A DNA stretch of 64,000 bases from Marsupella aquatica. Lineage: Eukaryota; Marchantiophyta. The stretch's first letter is position 1. Each line of letters opens with the position of its first letter. Below are positions 53,290 to 63,165 of the stretch, one piece after another. A program made the translations under genes and the position numbers. A model generated the notes under the pieces. It was not told the DNA's origin and did no database searches. It saw only the letters and a program-made list of their open reading frames with translations. The stretch is from assembly GCA_973895155.1 (NCBI GenBank), contig OZ316895.1:8742001-8806000 (forward strand), given 5' to 3'.

Positions 53290-53470
53290 CGACTACCTCC
53301 TGTCCTAGCCACCTTCCCGCCGCTACCCAATTTGAAAATGCAAGAGCTTCTTTCAATCGCTGAAACCTGCCCTGCTCACGGCTTCCTCCTGTCCTAGCGA
53401 CCTTCCAGCCGCTACCCAATTTGAAAATGCAAGAGCTTGTTTCAGTCTCGCTGAAACCTGCCCTGCTCAT
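53290..53470 (+). repeat. ~90-bp tandem duplication in nested CACTA
   Basis: A unit with CTCCTGTCCTAGC, CCGCTACCCAATTTG and CTGAAACCTGCCCTGCTCA occurs twice, offset about 90 bp, with a few differences. It makes an open minus-strand frame, which I consider accidental. Confidence 0.75.
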
Positions 53471-53859
53471 GAGCTCAGCACTTGCGCTAGCAAAACTGCC
53501 TAATATTTCTTACGCCTAGCTTTCATGGTATCTAGTGGCAGTGGTGGAATATTTGAGGAGGAAGTGGATTGGGGACTCAAGGATAAGGCAGCGGCTCATT
53601 TGAACAATGCGTAGCTTTGTAGTCAGAGCAAGGTCTCGCTGAATTGCACTACGACACAGACTCAGTGTTCCCTATTTTCTGCATTGTTCCATATGTTTGT
53701 GGGAGAATACAGAAGCTTTGGATAGACTTTTTCTATTTGTCTGAACCACAAATCTTGGTGTTGGAAGGCTGTTTTGTTGGAAATCGATCTAGCTATGTTG
53801 ATACTCTTGCTCATGCGCCCAACAGCCATGGATCAACCTGCTGGTGCCAAAGTCGTTCT

Positions 53860-54560
53860 AGTGTTCAAGTTTCTTCTCAATACGGTACGTGGATGTTTTC
53901 AAGTTCCAATGTCCGCACAATGAACTGCAAAATCCATTTTTCAAATTACTCACTCGATTATTGATGAATGTTGACAATCATTGGCTCATTAGAATTGTCT
54001 CTTGAAGATCTTTCCAATGATGTATTCCACGCAGAATTTCATTAGGATTTGACTCGGGAATGTCAAATCGAAAATTGCTGTCAAAAAAAGTTCTACGAAA
54101 ATCTGAGAAATTCAATTTAGTGTAACTTTTTCAAATCTTAAGTAAAATCTGCGATCTTGGAGTGGTTAGAAGCGGATTTAACAGATCTTTCTGATGCACC
54201 ATGCCACAACCATTCAACTCTTGAAGTTTCTCCTCAGTACAGTACGTGGATGTTTTCAAGCTTCACTGTCCATACGTACAATGAACTGCAAAATCCATTT
54301 TTCAAATTACTCACTCGATTCTTGATGAATGTTGACAATCATGTCTCATTAGAATCGTCTCCTGAAGATCTTTCCAATGATGTATTCCACGCAGAATTTC
54401 ATTAGGATTTGACTCGGGAATGTCAAATCGAAAATTGCTGTCAAAAAAGGTTCTGCGAAAATCTGAGAAATTCAATTTAGTGTAACTATTTGAAATCTTA
54501 AGTAAAATTTGCGATCTTGGAGTCTTTAGAAGCAGATTGAAGAGATCATCCTAATGCATC
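53860..54560 (+). repeat. 357-bp tandem duplication in nested CACTA
   Basis: The stretch starting CAAGTTTCTTCTCAATACGG (about 53868) recurs near 54225, with GTACGTGGATGTTTTCAAG at 53885 and 54242. Similarity continues through CGCAGAATTTCATTAGGATT to AAATTCAATTTAGTGTAACT. Copies differ by scattered substitutions, so the duplication is older than the 408-bp array. Confidence 0.8.
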
Positions 54561-55249
54561 ATAGTACTCTTAGTTTTGTTGCGGATTGACAATGTCATTA
54601 ACTCAAAATTATGTTGCTTTACAGGTCTGTCGGCCTAGAGAGGTTTTGAAAACGAATTTCTGCAAAAAAAAATTGGATTTAAAGAATTGCAGAATTGTCT
54701 CTGGCTTGCTACGTTTCCATTGACACTCAGGTCCTGCACTCATTTCAAGAGTTGTGTAAGGACTGTACCACATCTACGAGATCTGTAGAAAGATTTTTGC
54801 ATGGAATTTTCTGAAGTAGAAAATGACCTGGTATTTGGCAGGTGGCAATCTCTTTCTCTCTCCCTTGTTTTTTTGGCTATCACGTTTTCCCTCTGTCCCT
54901 CTTTGTTTTGTAGACTGCTGTCTGAGAAATCTGAACATGTGTATATCTCCAATGCAGCGTTTCAAGTGTTCTCGGCAATGGACACTTCTGGGCGGGCATG
55001 AAGTGGATGCAGCATAACGTTGGGGAGGGATCTGGGCGCCTCAAAGCTTAGAAGCATCCTTAATTCTAATTTGGGGAGTTCTCGTTTTTAGTGAATCAAA
55101 GTTTGGTCCAAGAAGTTGCTCATCTCTTGTGGCCTTGGTGATTGCATAATAGAAAACGAGAGAGCATGAATAGGACAACCTATTGATACTTCTGGGCCAC
55201 TTCTGGGCCACAAAGTTGATGCAGCATAAGGAGGGGGGATCTGAGAGGC

Positions 55250-55730
55250 GTTGTGCTCACAAGCATGTTAATCTCTTTTAACATAACTCTAGTTTGTTCT
55301 CTGTTGTGTACAGTAATGCTATGGCCATCCTATGGGTTTTGAGTACTTCACATTATAAGGTGATCATTTTTTCCTATTCTACCTTTGTGTGTGTCTTGCA
55401 ATAAGCTACTTACTGCATATCACTTGTAAAACTTAAAGTATAAATATAGTGAAGTTTTTGTGTGGTGCAGGACAATTTGGTTTGAAAAGGTTATTTCTTG
55501 GAGGGTGAAACAAGAGCATTTGTGCCTAATCTCTTTTAAAATAACTGTAGTTTGTTCTCTGTTGTGTACAGTAGTGCTATGGCCATCCTATGGGTTTTGA
55601 GGACTTCACATCCTAAGGTGATCATTTTTTTCTAACCTTTGTGTGTTTCTTGCAATAAGCTACTTACTGCATATCACTTGTACAGATTAAAGTATAAATG
55701 TAGTGAAGTTTTTGTGTGGTGCAGTAGGTT
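55250..55730 (+). repeat. ~258-bp tandem duplication in nested CACTA
   Basis: A unit containing GTTTGTTCTCTGTTGTGTAC (GTTGTGTACA at 55303 and 55561) and ending GAAGTTTTTGTGTGGTGCAG is present twice. Each copy ends in GTGCAG, which looks like a splice acceptor, so this may be a duplicated intron piece from a captured gene. Confidence 0.75.
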
Positions 55731-57394
55731 TGATTCTCAAGTTGGCATGGCAAAGTTGGGATTAATTCCTGAAAGATTAAAGTAATTCTTCATGCAAGGG
55801 GAAGTAATCCTTGAGATGATAGTGCAACTGGTATGCTCCAACTGTACCTTTAACTGTTAGATTGAGCTCATCATATTCCTCTGCCCAGGTGAAGAATGTC
55901 CCAACAGAGCCTCTGCCCAGGTGAATTTTCATTTTGTCTAACTAATTGAAACCAGACTGTCTAGCAATTATTTCACATAATAGAGATTACATGATGTCTC
56001 ACAACTCTTGTGTGTGATTACAGGACTGTTGTTGCATCAATTGTACATTCTTGCCATGATCAATTTCTGGTGAGCAATGAAATCACTCCTTGAGCAAGTT
56101 TGACAAAGTTCAAGGAGCATAAGCTAGTTTGGGGGATAGGATTAGATGGTCATGATTGCCCACATAGTCAATCTATTGACAGTTTCTGAAATGTACAATT
56201 GTTTGAAATAATAAAAATGTTTGGATCCTTTCAATATAAGATCTAGGAGTTCTTTGAGTTCTTTATTGTGAATGTCATATACATGATGTTTTTGTTTTTG
56301 TTATTGTTTAGTGGTTTCCAATCATTGTGATGTAACATGTTTACATTTTTAATCTTGTTGTGGGTCTTGTTGTGGACTCATTGTGGATTTCATTTTGAAC
56401 ATCAATCATGTGAATCTGTGCAAGATCTCACCTCCCATGAACCCTAAAACCTGAGACACCCCAATGACATCCCAAATGACTTCACCTAATGACATCTCAT
56501 ATGACAACCCTAATTGACATGCCATATGACATCTTAAATGACACCCAGTATGACTCTAAAATGACTCCATAATGACTACACGTGTTGCATGTTCACTTGC
56601 TAAATAGTTGTCATTTGCAATAGTCATTTGAGACATGACTGAAATAACTACTAATATTGCCCACCTGGTCAACTGGCATTGGGCCATGTGTCATATTTTC
56701 ATTGGTGGAAACATATTTAGTCATTTCCGAAATGTTGGTAATGACTAGAAAAAAGAGGAGGTGTATCCTTGGTGTCATGCCACATGTTGCAACAGGATTG
56801 GTTTATTATTATGTCATTTACAACATGTCTTATATGACTTATAATGACAACATTGTGTGCACTTGTGTAATTGCCACATGTTCTAATATCATTTGTTTAG
56901 ATATGTGTCATTTTGAATGTCATTAAAGACATGGACAAATCACTGACGGCCGTTCATTCAGTCATTTTGGACACCGTGTCATTTCCAAATATTTGTGTCA
57001 TTTCAGACACCCATAAATGACTAATGGGAGTTTTAGTCATTTGTCTTATTTGACTGTCCTAAAAGACAAGGCAGGTATGACCAAAAAGCTCTAGTCATAA
57101 AATGGTAGAAATGACTGATTTTTTAGTCCTCATTAGAGTCCTTAAAGACAATGTTTTCTACTAGTGAATAGCCGGCAGTAGACGTTGTACATCGGGGCCA
57201 GGGGACCAGGGAGTACATCCCCTTGACAGTGAGACAGACTTATGAGGGAGAGGTTGAAGCTGAGATGGACGAAGATGATGAGTAGATGGATCTGTTTTGT
57301 TGTGAGTAGGTGACTCTTTGAAGTGCAATGAGTAGCAAATATGAGCAATAAATGGATGACTTGTTTGTGCAACCGCAGTAACTTGGTGAGTAGG

Positions 57395-58771
57395 ATGCCA
57401 GACGAAAATGGCATGTGTGAGTATGAGAAGCAGGCTGTCAAACACCGAGCATGGGTTCAGCAATGTGCCGCAGCCCTGTTGGGTGATGTGCAAGAGGCTA
57501 TTTCGGATATGTAAGGGATTGTGCATAGTATGAGCTGTATGTGTATGTCCTTGTGTGCGTCTGTTCATTGTGTAGCTTTTGTAATGGACTACTACATTCA
57601 TAACCCGTGTCGAATTTCATGTGGGTGTTGCAGTAACAAAAGTATCCCAACACTGTCGAAGCGGAGTCATTGTAGACGGAAGACCTTTTGTAATCCTGAC
57701 GGACCTAGGCGACGCAGTGAGAGGTTGACTTCAAAGACCCCTATTTCAATGGCTGAATCTCCTGATAAGAATGAGTTGCGGGCGATGCACATTGCTGGCA
57801 GGGTTGAGCACCCAATTGCACATCCATTACATGAGCCTGCAAACATTGAGGAAGTTGTGCCTACAAAGAAGAGTGGTATGTGTCATCTGAAATCATGTTT
57901 AGTGTAGTGTGACTTTACCTGGGAATTTGAGGTTCATGGGTGCAGGATGGTTCAGGTTCAGGTTCTAGACCCTCAAGGTTTGTTACATTGTGCATCAGGT
58001 GATCAAATTGCAGTGGCTGCAGCAGATCCAAAGATCATCGAACCTGGTACAACTATCATTGACAGTAAGTAAATGTTGGTTTGAATCCTCTGTCTGGCCT
58101 ATTAATGTGGTTGAGTATCTATGCAATGTACGTTCAATTAGTGCAAACTTGATGGTTTGTTGAGAGCTTTAGTGCAAATATGCTTAGTTGTTGATGAAGG
58201 AATTTGTGGCTGCTCTTGAGGTACAGAGCCAACACAGGAGGAGGTGCGCATGCCAAATCCAGCAGGCAGGAAGAGGAGACAAAACTTAGAGGCTACCAAA
58301 TTTTCAGATTCACAAGAGAAGCAGAGTGATGAGAATGATGTGATTTTCATAGACTCTCAGCCTCCCCCAGGGATTGGAGATGAGTTTTCTCAATCCCCAC
58401 CACTGGTGAACATGGGAAAGATGAGGACCAGAAACAGTGGGAAGGAGACTTTGCCTTACAAGGCACCAAAGAAGAAGAGGAATATTAATTCTCCAAAAGG
58501 GACAGCAGTGAGCATTGTAGCACAGTCTTCTAGGCTAATGGCAACTGATAATTCTGGTGTTTGTGTTGGGACCGGCATACTTCAAATTGAAGCAAGTACT
58601 TTCCATGGAAAGAAGGTACTTGCTGATCATGTTGTGTTGTTACTGACTGTTGTCAGTAAGCCAAAATATCTTCTACCCTTTCCAAACAAGGGAGATGATC
58701 TGCCACACATCCATCTTGTGGATGCTGTGGAATCATTTGTGATGTGGCCAGAGAAATCTGTAGAGTGTTAG
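57395..58771 (+). CDS. Second CACTA gene, four exons, unknown function
   Basis: Inferred exons are 57395-57510, 57634-57875, 57999-58064 and 58227-58771, with GTAAGG, GTATGT and GTAAGT donors, CAG acceptors and matching phases throughout, giving a 322-residue protein. It starts MPDENGMCEYEKQAVKHRAW. It has basic stretches (KRSHCRRKTFCNPDGPRRRS, GRKRRQNLEA, APKKKRNINSPK) that look like nuclear localisation signals. The C-terminal hydrophobic region is VLADHVVLLLTVVSKPKYLL. Its place downstream of the TNP2-type gene matches the tnpA position in En/Spm, whose product binds subterminal repeats. That role is possible here but not shown. No lesion is seen. Confidence 0.6.
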
Positions 58772-59229
58772 GTACCAAGTACAATTTGAGACTCAAATGT
58801 GAAGGATTGTTTCAATATATGGCCACAATTTTGACTACATGATGTGTAATACTCTTGATGGACTGTTCATATTTTTACTCTGTTATTATGCCATTGTTAG
58901 TTGGATTGGTGCTTTTGTGGCATGAATGACTCAGTCTCGAATATGAATGACATCATTGTCTACGGAAACTAGTGCGGTCAAATCAGTGTTACCAATCACT
59001 CATGGAAAACCCTATATGACTCGAACTAAGTCAGTATGAGTCACTTATGTTTGACTGATGTATAGATCTAAATACTTGACCCTCTAGTCACTAAAAAGAC
59101 TATTGACACTAGTCAATAATATGACTAAGTCAATCCAAGTCACCACTTTTACGACTACTAGTTGCAAGAATGACGTCAGTGATCTAATATCATAGATGAC
59201 CGGTTTTAGTCATAGTCAGTCATATTTTA

Positions 59230-59260
59230 TGGTCAAAAATAGGGGGTATTTCTACTAGTG
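59230..59260 (-). repeat. Right TIR of the 20-kb CACTA element
   Basis: 31 bp, an exact inverted match to 39265-39295, followed by ACA. The preceding 300 bp are dense in GTCAT/ATGAC motifs, the kind of subterminal repeats that bind CACTA transposases. Confidence 0.95.
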
Positions 59261-59893
59261 ACATTAGGGGAGTGGAAACACTCACGACCCTGCCGTGCGA
59301 GCTCACGCGCAAAGCATGTGCACAAAAAAAATGTCGTGTGAAATGACAGGAACGTGCAAAAATTCTGTAACATGTCAGTGATTTGGCGGGTCATCCTCTG
59401 AAAACATTATCCACCCTGTATTCTATTCAAGATATAAGCATGTTTAGCTTTTCCGCGCCTAAGCCAACGGTTACTCCAAACCCTAATTTGTTTAACTATA
59501 TATAATCTAATACATTTTTATACATGGCTGTAAATGTCTACACTGCTTTGTATATGTTGTGGTTGCACTATGCTTGGTTCATCCAACATTGTGGTCATTG
59601 TATCCAGTGATGTCAATGTATACATGATCTAACTATGAGGCTCTATTTCATTGTGCGGCCGCACAACATAAGGTTTGTTTGACATCACGGTTCATGTTTG
59701 TACGCATTGTTGTCAATGTCTACATTGCGGGATACATTGATTCACTCGGAACTGCGATCGTAGTCGACCGCATTCGGCGACGCGGTCGGACACTGAAGAA
59801 TAGTAGAACATGCTGCATTTTACAGTGACAATCTTGCGTTATAAGAACTGCACAATGTGTTAGAAGAACATATCACACGAAATGGTACCTCTG
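59261..59893 (-). promoter_or_regulatory. MULE right subterminal region (upstream of transposase)
   Basis: This is about 630 bp between the CACTA insertion and the right TIR, upstream of the leftward MULE transposase (likely start 39230 across the CACTA). By comparison with MuDR it should hold the transposase promoter and leader. Repeated ATTGTGGTCATTGTAT/TGTCAATGTATAC-like words occur at 59588-59620 and 59710-59730. No exon is recognised. Confidence 0.4.
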
Positions 59894-59984
59894 GTGGGCC
59901 CGGAGGTCCACTGGGAGGGAGTGGGAAACTTTTGGTCCATTAAAAGAGAAAGTTGCATTTGGAGGTCCACTAAGTATATCTCTC
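59894..59984 (-). repeat. MULE right terminal inverted repeat
   Basis: 91 bp; its reverse complement starts GAGAGATATACTTAGTGG and ends CCTCCGGGCCCAC. It aligns to 8315-8434 with few mismatches apart from a 29-bp segment missing here. Target duplication AAATTGAAC follows at 59985-59993. Confidence 0.9.
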
Positions 59985-60183
59985 AAATTGAACCTGGACC
60001 CAAAAGTGGGGCTGGCCTGAAACTGAAGTGAAGTGAGACACAAAATGGAGAGAGCATTCCGGTGGGCTGTGGAGGAGAATCTAAGTGCATTGAATGACAA
60101 TGCAGGGACTCGTCTCCCTGAGTTCTGAAGTCACGAGGTGCAGTGCAGTTAATTCCATATTCATTCAGTTTGCAAGGAAGTGG

Positions 60184-60489
60184 TGTGTCAGTCATGACAA
60201 TCATAGACATGACAAAGTGCACCAGCACGACAATCATAGACATGACAAAGTGCACCAGCTTAATTCACTGTGGGCATTGAAGATCATTGCACAGCCAGCC
60301 AACCAGTACGCGCGTGCCATATATGTGCCACAACTATTATAGAGCAGTTCCAGTCTTGCTCACGTTTCCTGGTTACAGTATATAAAGTGCTCCCGTATTT
60401 TTCGTGTTCAGCCGCGATCGAGGGATCACTCTGCAGAACACTTAATTACAGTAGAGGTTTTTGGAGTTCGGGAATGCACTTTCGGGAAC
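60184..60489 (+). repeat. Duplicated segment in right flank, copy 1, with TATA box
   Basis: This segment resembles about 61990-62270: ATCATAGACATGAC, AGCCAGCCAAC, GCCATATATGTGCCA and AGAGCAGTTCCAGTCTT recur in order. Within it a 31-bp unit CACGACAATCATAGACATGA... is itself repeated (about 60193-60255). TATATAAA at 60379-60386 is a good TATA box, followed 100 bp later by an open frame. A third, weaker relative is at 63285-63440. Confidence 0.7.
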
Positions 60490-60768
60490 ATGTTTGCATG
60501 CTCAGATTTCGAGAATTGCAGCTGGACATTCAATCCCAAGATGTACGTAAGGTTGACATCTCAAATCTCACCATCGGAATTCCACGCCTCAAGTCTCGAA
60601 ATCGATCTATCTCGAGAATTTGGGGACAAATATATGCTGTTCAATTTCTCTAATTTTGAAAGACCGTTCATCTACCATTATTCCATTGAGATGCGTCGAT
60701 CTGCACCATTCTCTTTCTTGCCATATATTCGATTTCTGGTACGTGGGAGGGGTGGCTGCTCATCATAG
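60490..60768 (+). CDS. Hypothetical 92-aa ORF downstream of a TATA box
   Basis: ATG 60490 (MFACSDFENCSWTFNPKMYV) opens a frame to TGA/TAG at 60768, about 110 bp after the TATATAAA box. Text such as EFGDKYMLFNFSNFERPFIYHYSIEM is not low-complexity, yet I recognise no family. The paralogous stretch at 62270-62520 has no open frame, so either this is a real short gene or first exon, or both are decayed. Confidence 0.3.
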   Translation: MFACSDFENCSWTFNPKMYVRLTSQISPSEFHASSLEIDLSREFGDKYMLFNFSNFERPFIYHYSIEMRRSAPFSFLPYIRFLVRGRGGCSS

Positions 60769-61989
60769 AATTTCCCTCAGGACCATTTGAATTTGACACT
60801 ATTCCTTGCCCTGAATCGATCATGTAGTCGAGGCTTATCGACCGACAAGCTTCAATGCATGTAACCTTCAACTGAGGGTGTGGTTTCTGCTCGGCCGTAC
60901 TGTGCGTTCCACTTCGTCGCACCCTATACCCTTGATTATTTTCAGCTTGGATTGCGTGGCCCACCCAATTTGAATTTGTTTGCCACAACAAGGCCCGTTG
61001 AGTCATTAATGGTAAGTTTGTACTCTAACGATAGTTTCCAAGGTCTGAAAGTTCAAGAGCTTCGAAGGAAAGAAACGAGTACAAAAATTGGCTTCTTGAT
61101 TGGGCCATTTCTATTTTTGCAGAAAGGTTCGATGCCTACGTACCATCTCAAGGGTACTGCTATCAAGAATTATCAATAACAATAATAAGAGGTGCTCCAA
61201 AAGATCCAGTCATTCAAATTTAGTCATTCAAATTTAGAGGGTGAAAAGAACCAAAACCGTAAACGAAAGGAACATAATTAAAGCAAAATTAAACGTGACC
61301 CTGCAATATCGCGCAGCCCTAAGCTCCTCCGCCGCCCCACGACTGTTTTCTCCCAGCCCTGCGTCACGCCGCGGCCATCCCGTGTCGCAGCACTGCGGCT
61401 CCCTCGCCTCGCCACTCCCTTTCGCTCCCTCTCAACTCACTCTCGACTCCCGCTCGCTCCCTCTGCCGACGACCTACGACAGACCCCCGAGTCGCGCCCT
61501 TGCCGTCTCGCCCTTGCCGTCTCGCCCCAACCCTCCTGGATAAGAATTACTGGCACAGCTGATCGACCAGGCAGTAGATCTCGATAAGCTGCAAGCATTG
61601 TCGTCATTCATTTCTGCTGTCATTCTCAGAGTGGTGTGAAATGCGTCCTGTACACGCTGTGAGATCTCTTCAATAGTCAAAAGTGTCAAAAGTGGCAAAT
61701 GCTTTAATTCTGAGGTCATGAGGTGAACTTGCCTTTTTAATGAACTTAAAATAAGTTTACTATGTTCTTTGATTGTTTTGGGGGACTCCTCGCTTATTGT
61801 GCCTCTCTGGTCTTCTTCTGGTCGTTTCTCTTTCCTCCCTCTTTTTATTGGTTCTTTTTCCTTTTGGGACTGGGATCCTGTCTCCAGGTTTGGCGCCTTT
61901 TGGACTTTCGCACTCTGATATACACTTTACTGAAGAGATTTTATGCATTGTTTACAAGGAAGCCGTTGACTGTTGGTGCAACGCACAAC
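60769..61989. other. Right flank spacer, with segment related to 3160-3325
   Basis: No confident gene. An open frame at 60880-61179 (MVSARPYCAFHFVAPYTLDY) lacks recognisable motifs. A GC-rich Pro/Ser-coding stretch (61310-61545) looks like a 5' leader. Positions 61555-61720 resemble the region upstream of the quinoprotein gene. Confidence 0.4.
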
Positions 61990-62520
61990 TCAGTCACCAT
62001 AATCACAGACATGACCAAGTGTACCAGCTGAATAAAACATGGCCATTCAAGATTGCTGCAGAGCCAGCCAACTGGTACATGCCATATATGTGCCAAAACT
62101 ACTCTTAGAGCAGTTCCAGTCTTACTCAAGTTTCTTAGTTACATTATGTATACTGCTCCGTGTTTTGCGTGTAGAGCGGAGATCGAGTGGATTCCAATGA
62201 GAGCGGAACAGTGCTTACAGTAGAGGATTTTCCGGGTTCAGGATTGCATTTTCGGGACTAAGGTTGCATTTTCAGGAGCTTGTTGCTAAAATTTCGATGG
62301 AGAATTGCAGGTAAACATTTAATTCCAAGATATAAGGTCGGCATTCTTCTCTGATCCTGCAATGAATATTTACCATCTGCTTTGCACGTCTGAAGTCTCT
62401 AAATTATTCTAATCTTGAGAACTTGGTGGACAAATGCTGATTGTTTCTATAATTCGTAGGGAAAGTTCGATGCGTTCATCTGCTGTTATTCCACTGGGGA
62501 TCCGTCAGATATGTACCATT
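61990..62520 (+). repeat. Duplicated segment in right flank, copy 2
   Basis: This is a paralogue of 60184-60720 in the same orientation, about 1.8 kb away. Similarity runs through the TATA region (here ATTATGTATACTGCTCC, TATA lost), GATCGAG, TTACAGTAGAGG, GCATTTTCGGGA and, more weakly, GTTCATCTGCTGTTATTCCA. It supports a tandem duplication of a small locus. Confidence 0.65.
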
Positions 62521-62901
62521 GCCATCGATCTTCATGGAGCGAAAAGAGTAAAAAGAATTCTACACACATCAATCAATTGCGGAAAAGACGGCAAGTGTCT
62601 TCTTATCCTTAAAGCTCTAAGTGTATACTTTACAATGTTTTGTGGAAAAAGGATGTCTTGATTCTTCGCTTTCCGTCCTGTGTAATAGTCGAAGTATGTA
62701 TATGCTTTGCTTATTTGGAGCATGTGTAATTGTCGAAGTATGTATATGCTTTGCTTATTTGCTCGCTTATTTGGAGCAAGTGAGCAATTCACAAATGAGT
62801 CCAGCCGTGATTTTTCTTCTAAAATTAATTTTCAAGACTGGCCTAACTACTCCTTCTTTGAACGTGAATAGAAATGAGGGTAAAAAAGTGTTGATGTCAG
62901 C

Positions 62902-63123
62902 AGCTGACCGAATTTGGATTGCAATGACCATTTTTGGCCACTGTCTTAGTTTTGCATAAGTTGGATCGGGATTTGCATGCCTTAAGAAAAAAATGATTTT
63001 CCGAAAATGAGTAGCTGACCGAATTTGGATTGCAATGACCATTTTTGGCCACTGTCTTAGTTTTGCATAAGTTGGATCGGGATTTGCATGCCTTAAGAAA
63101 AAAATGATTTTCCGAAAATGAGT
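62902..63123 (+). repeat. 111-bp identical tandem duplication
   Basis: The unit AGCTGACCGAATTTGGATTG... occupies 62902-63012 and 63013-63123 with no difference that I can see. It is either a very recent event or an assembly duplication. Confidence 0.9.
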
Positions 63124-63165
63124 AGTGTGGTTATACTTCTCATTTGGTCCGACATGATGTTTCAG
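63124..63165 (-). repeat. End-like sequence related to the TIR of the 12.7-kb element
   Basis: The reverse complement reads AACATCATGTCGGACCAAAT then GAGAAGTATAACCACACTA. It matches the TIR of 22992-35739 at most positions of GTGACGGACCAAACGAGAAGTGTGACCACACT. No partner end was found in the flank, so it may be a solitary or truncated relative. Confidence 0.5.

Larger units (their letters stand above)
48567..57166. mobile_element. Non-autonomous CACTA element nested in the TNP2 gene
   Basis: Starts CACTAGTAGAAAATGG and ends TTTTCTACTAGTG. Flanks are AAC (48564-48566) and AAT (57167-57169), a 3-bp duplication with one later change. Only the outer ~13 bp are a clean inverted match, but both ends are full of short GTCATT/AATGAC motifs within about 900 bp (48600-49500 and 56450-57150). 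I found no transposase; the interior is mostly tandem repeats. It was probably mobilised in trans by a related CACTA transposase, possibly that of the element it landed in. Confidence 0.85.
44976..57285 (+). pseudogene. CACTA TNP2-type transposase, interrupted by a second CACTA element
   Basis: ATG 44976 (MDQANEDGQLGQRNQ) leads to the transposase-associated Cys motif RMRCPCMQYRGYHSM and an acidic linker. The TNP2 core follows: CPDGHVLFRKEYADCLSCPICG, LSLDGANPFGDKNNVYSSWPV, SANIDVWLAPAVEEW and CTRCGLD. An in-frame TGA lies at 46641-46643. After an intron the exon 46912-47812 gives DFEPSKHNIDVMHIEKNVCE and the DUF4218 region (TRWMYPMERYMKLLKGHV). The next exon (47926-) is DUF4216-like (WVKPDWHGPRA, FVFPSQVEQVFFLD). 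At 48566/57167 it is cut by the 8.6-kb element. Beyond it the frame resumes exactly, allowing for one target-duplication copy, to a stop at 57283-57285. Confidence 0.9.
39265..59260 (+). mobile_element. 20-kb CACTA (En/Spm-type) transposon
   Basis: Perfect 31-bp inverted ends start CACTAGTAGAAATACCCCCT and run to TTTTTGACCA (39265-39295; 59230-59260). The 3-bp duplication ACA (39262-39264 and 59261-59263) is the size expected for CACTA elements. Rightward genes are a PHD-finger protein, a BRCT protein, a TNP2-type transposase and a four-exon gene of unknown role. A second CACTA element (8.6 kb) splits the transposase. It lies about 35 bp upstream of the likely start codon of the MULE transposase. 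Without its guest it is 11.4 kb. Confidence 0.93.
8315..59984. mobile_element. Giant nested MULE (Mutator-like) transposon
   Basis: The element is bounded by inverted repeats starting AAGAGATATACTTAGTGG at the left and (reverse complement) GAGAGATATACTTAGTGG at the right. It is flanked by identical 9-bp direct repeats AAATTGAAC at 8306-8314 and 59985-59993. A 9-bp duplication and a GAGAT-like end are established features of Mutator elements. The genes fit: a leftward MULE transposase with a SWIM finger (22700-39230), and rightward accessory genes (9003-21786) meeting it tail to tail, as mudrA and mudrB do in maize. Total length is 51,670 bp, but 41.2 kb is three inserted elements; the MULE itself is about 10.5 kb. 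Its transposase carries stops and frameshifts, so this copy is probably not autonomous now. Confidence 0.9.

Noticed and set aside
59230-59260. End of the nested CACTA
   Set aside because: The nested element ends at 57166. The 59230-59260 TIR matches 39265-39295 exactly and belongs to the outer element.
61241-61543. Pro/Ser/Arg-rich 100-aa ORF
   Set aside because: A GC-rich leader-like stretch with simple-sequence composition and no conserved motif.
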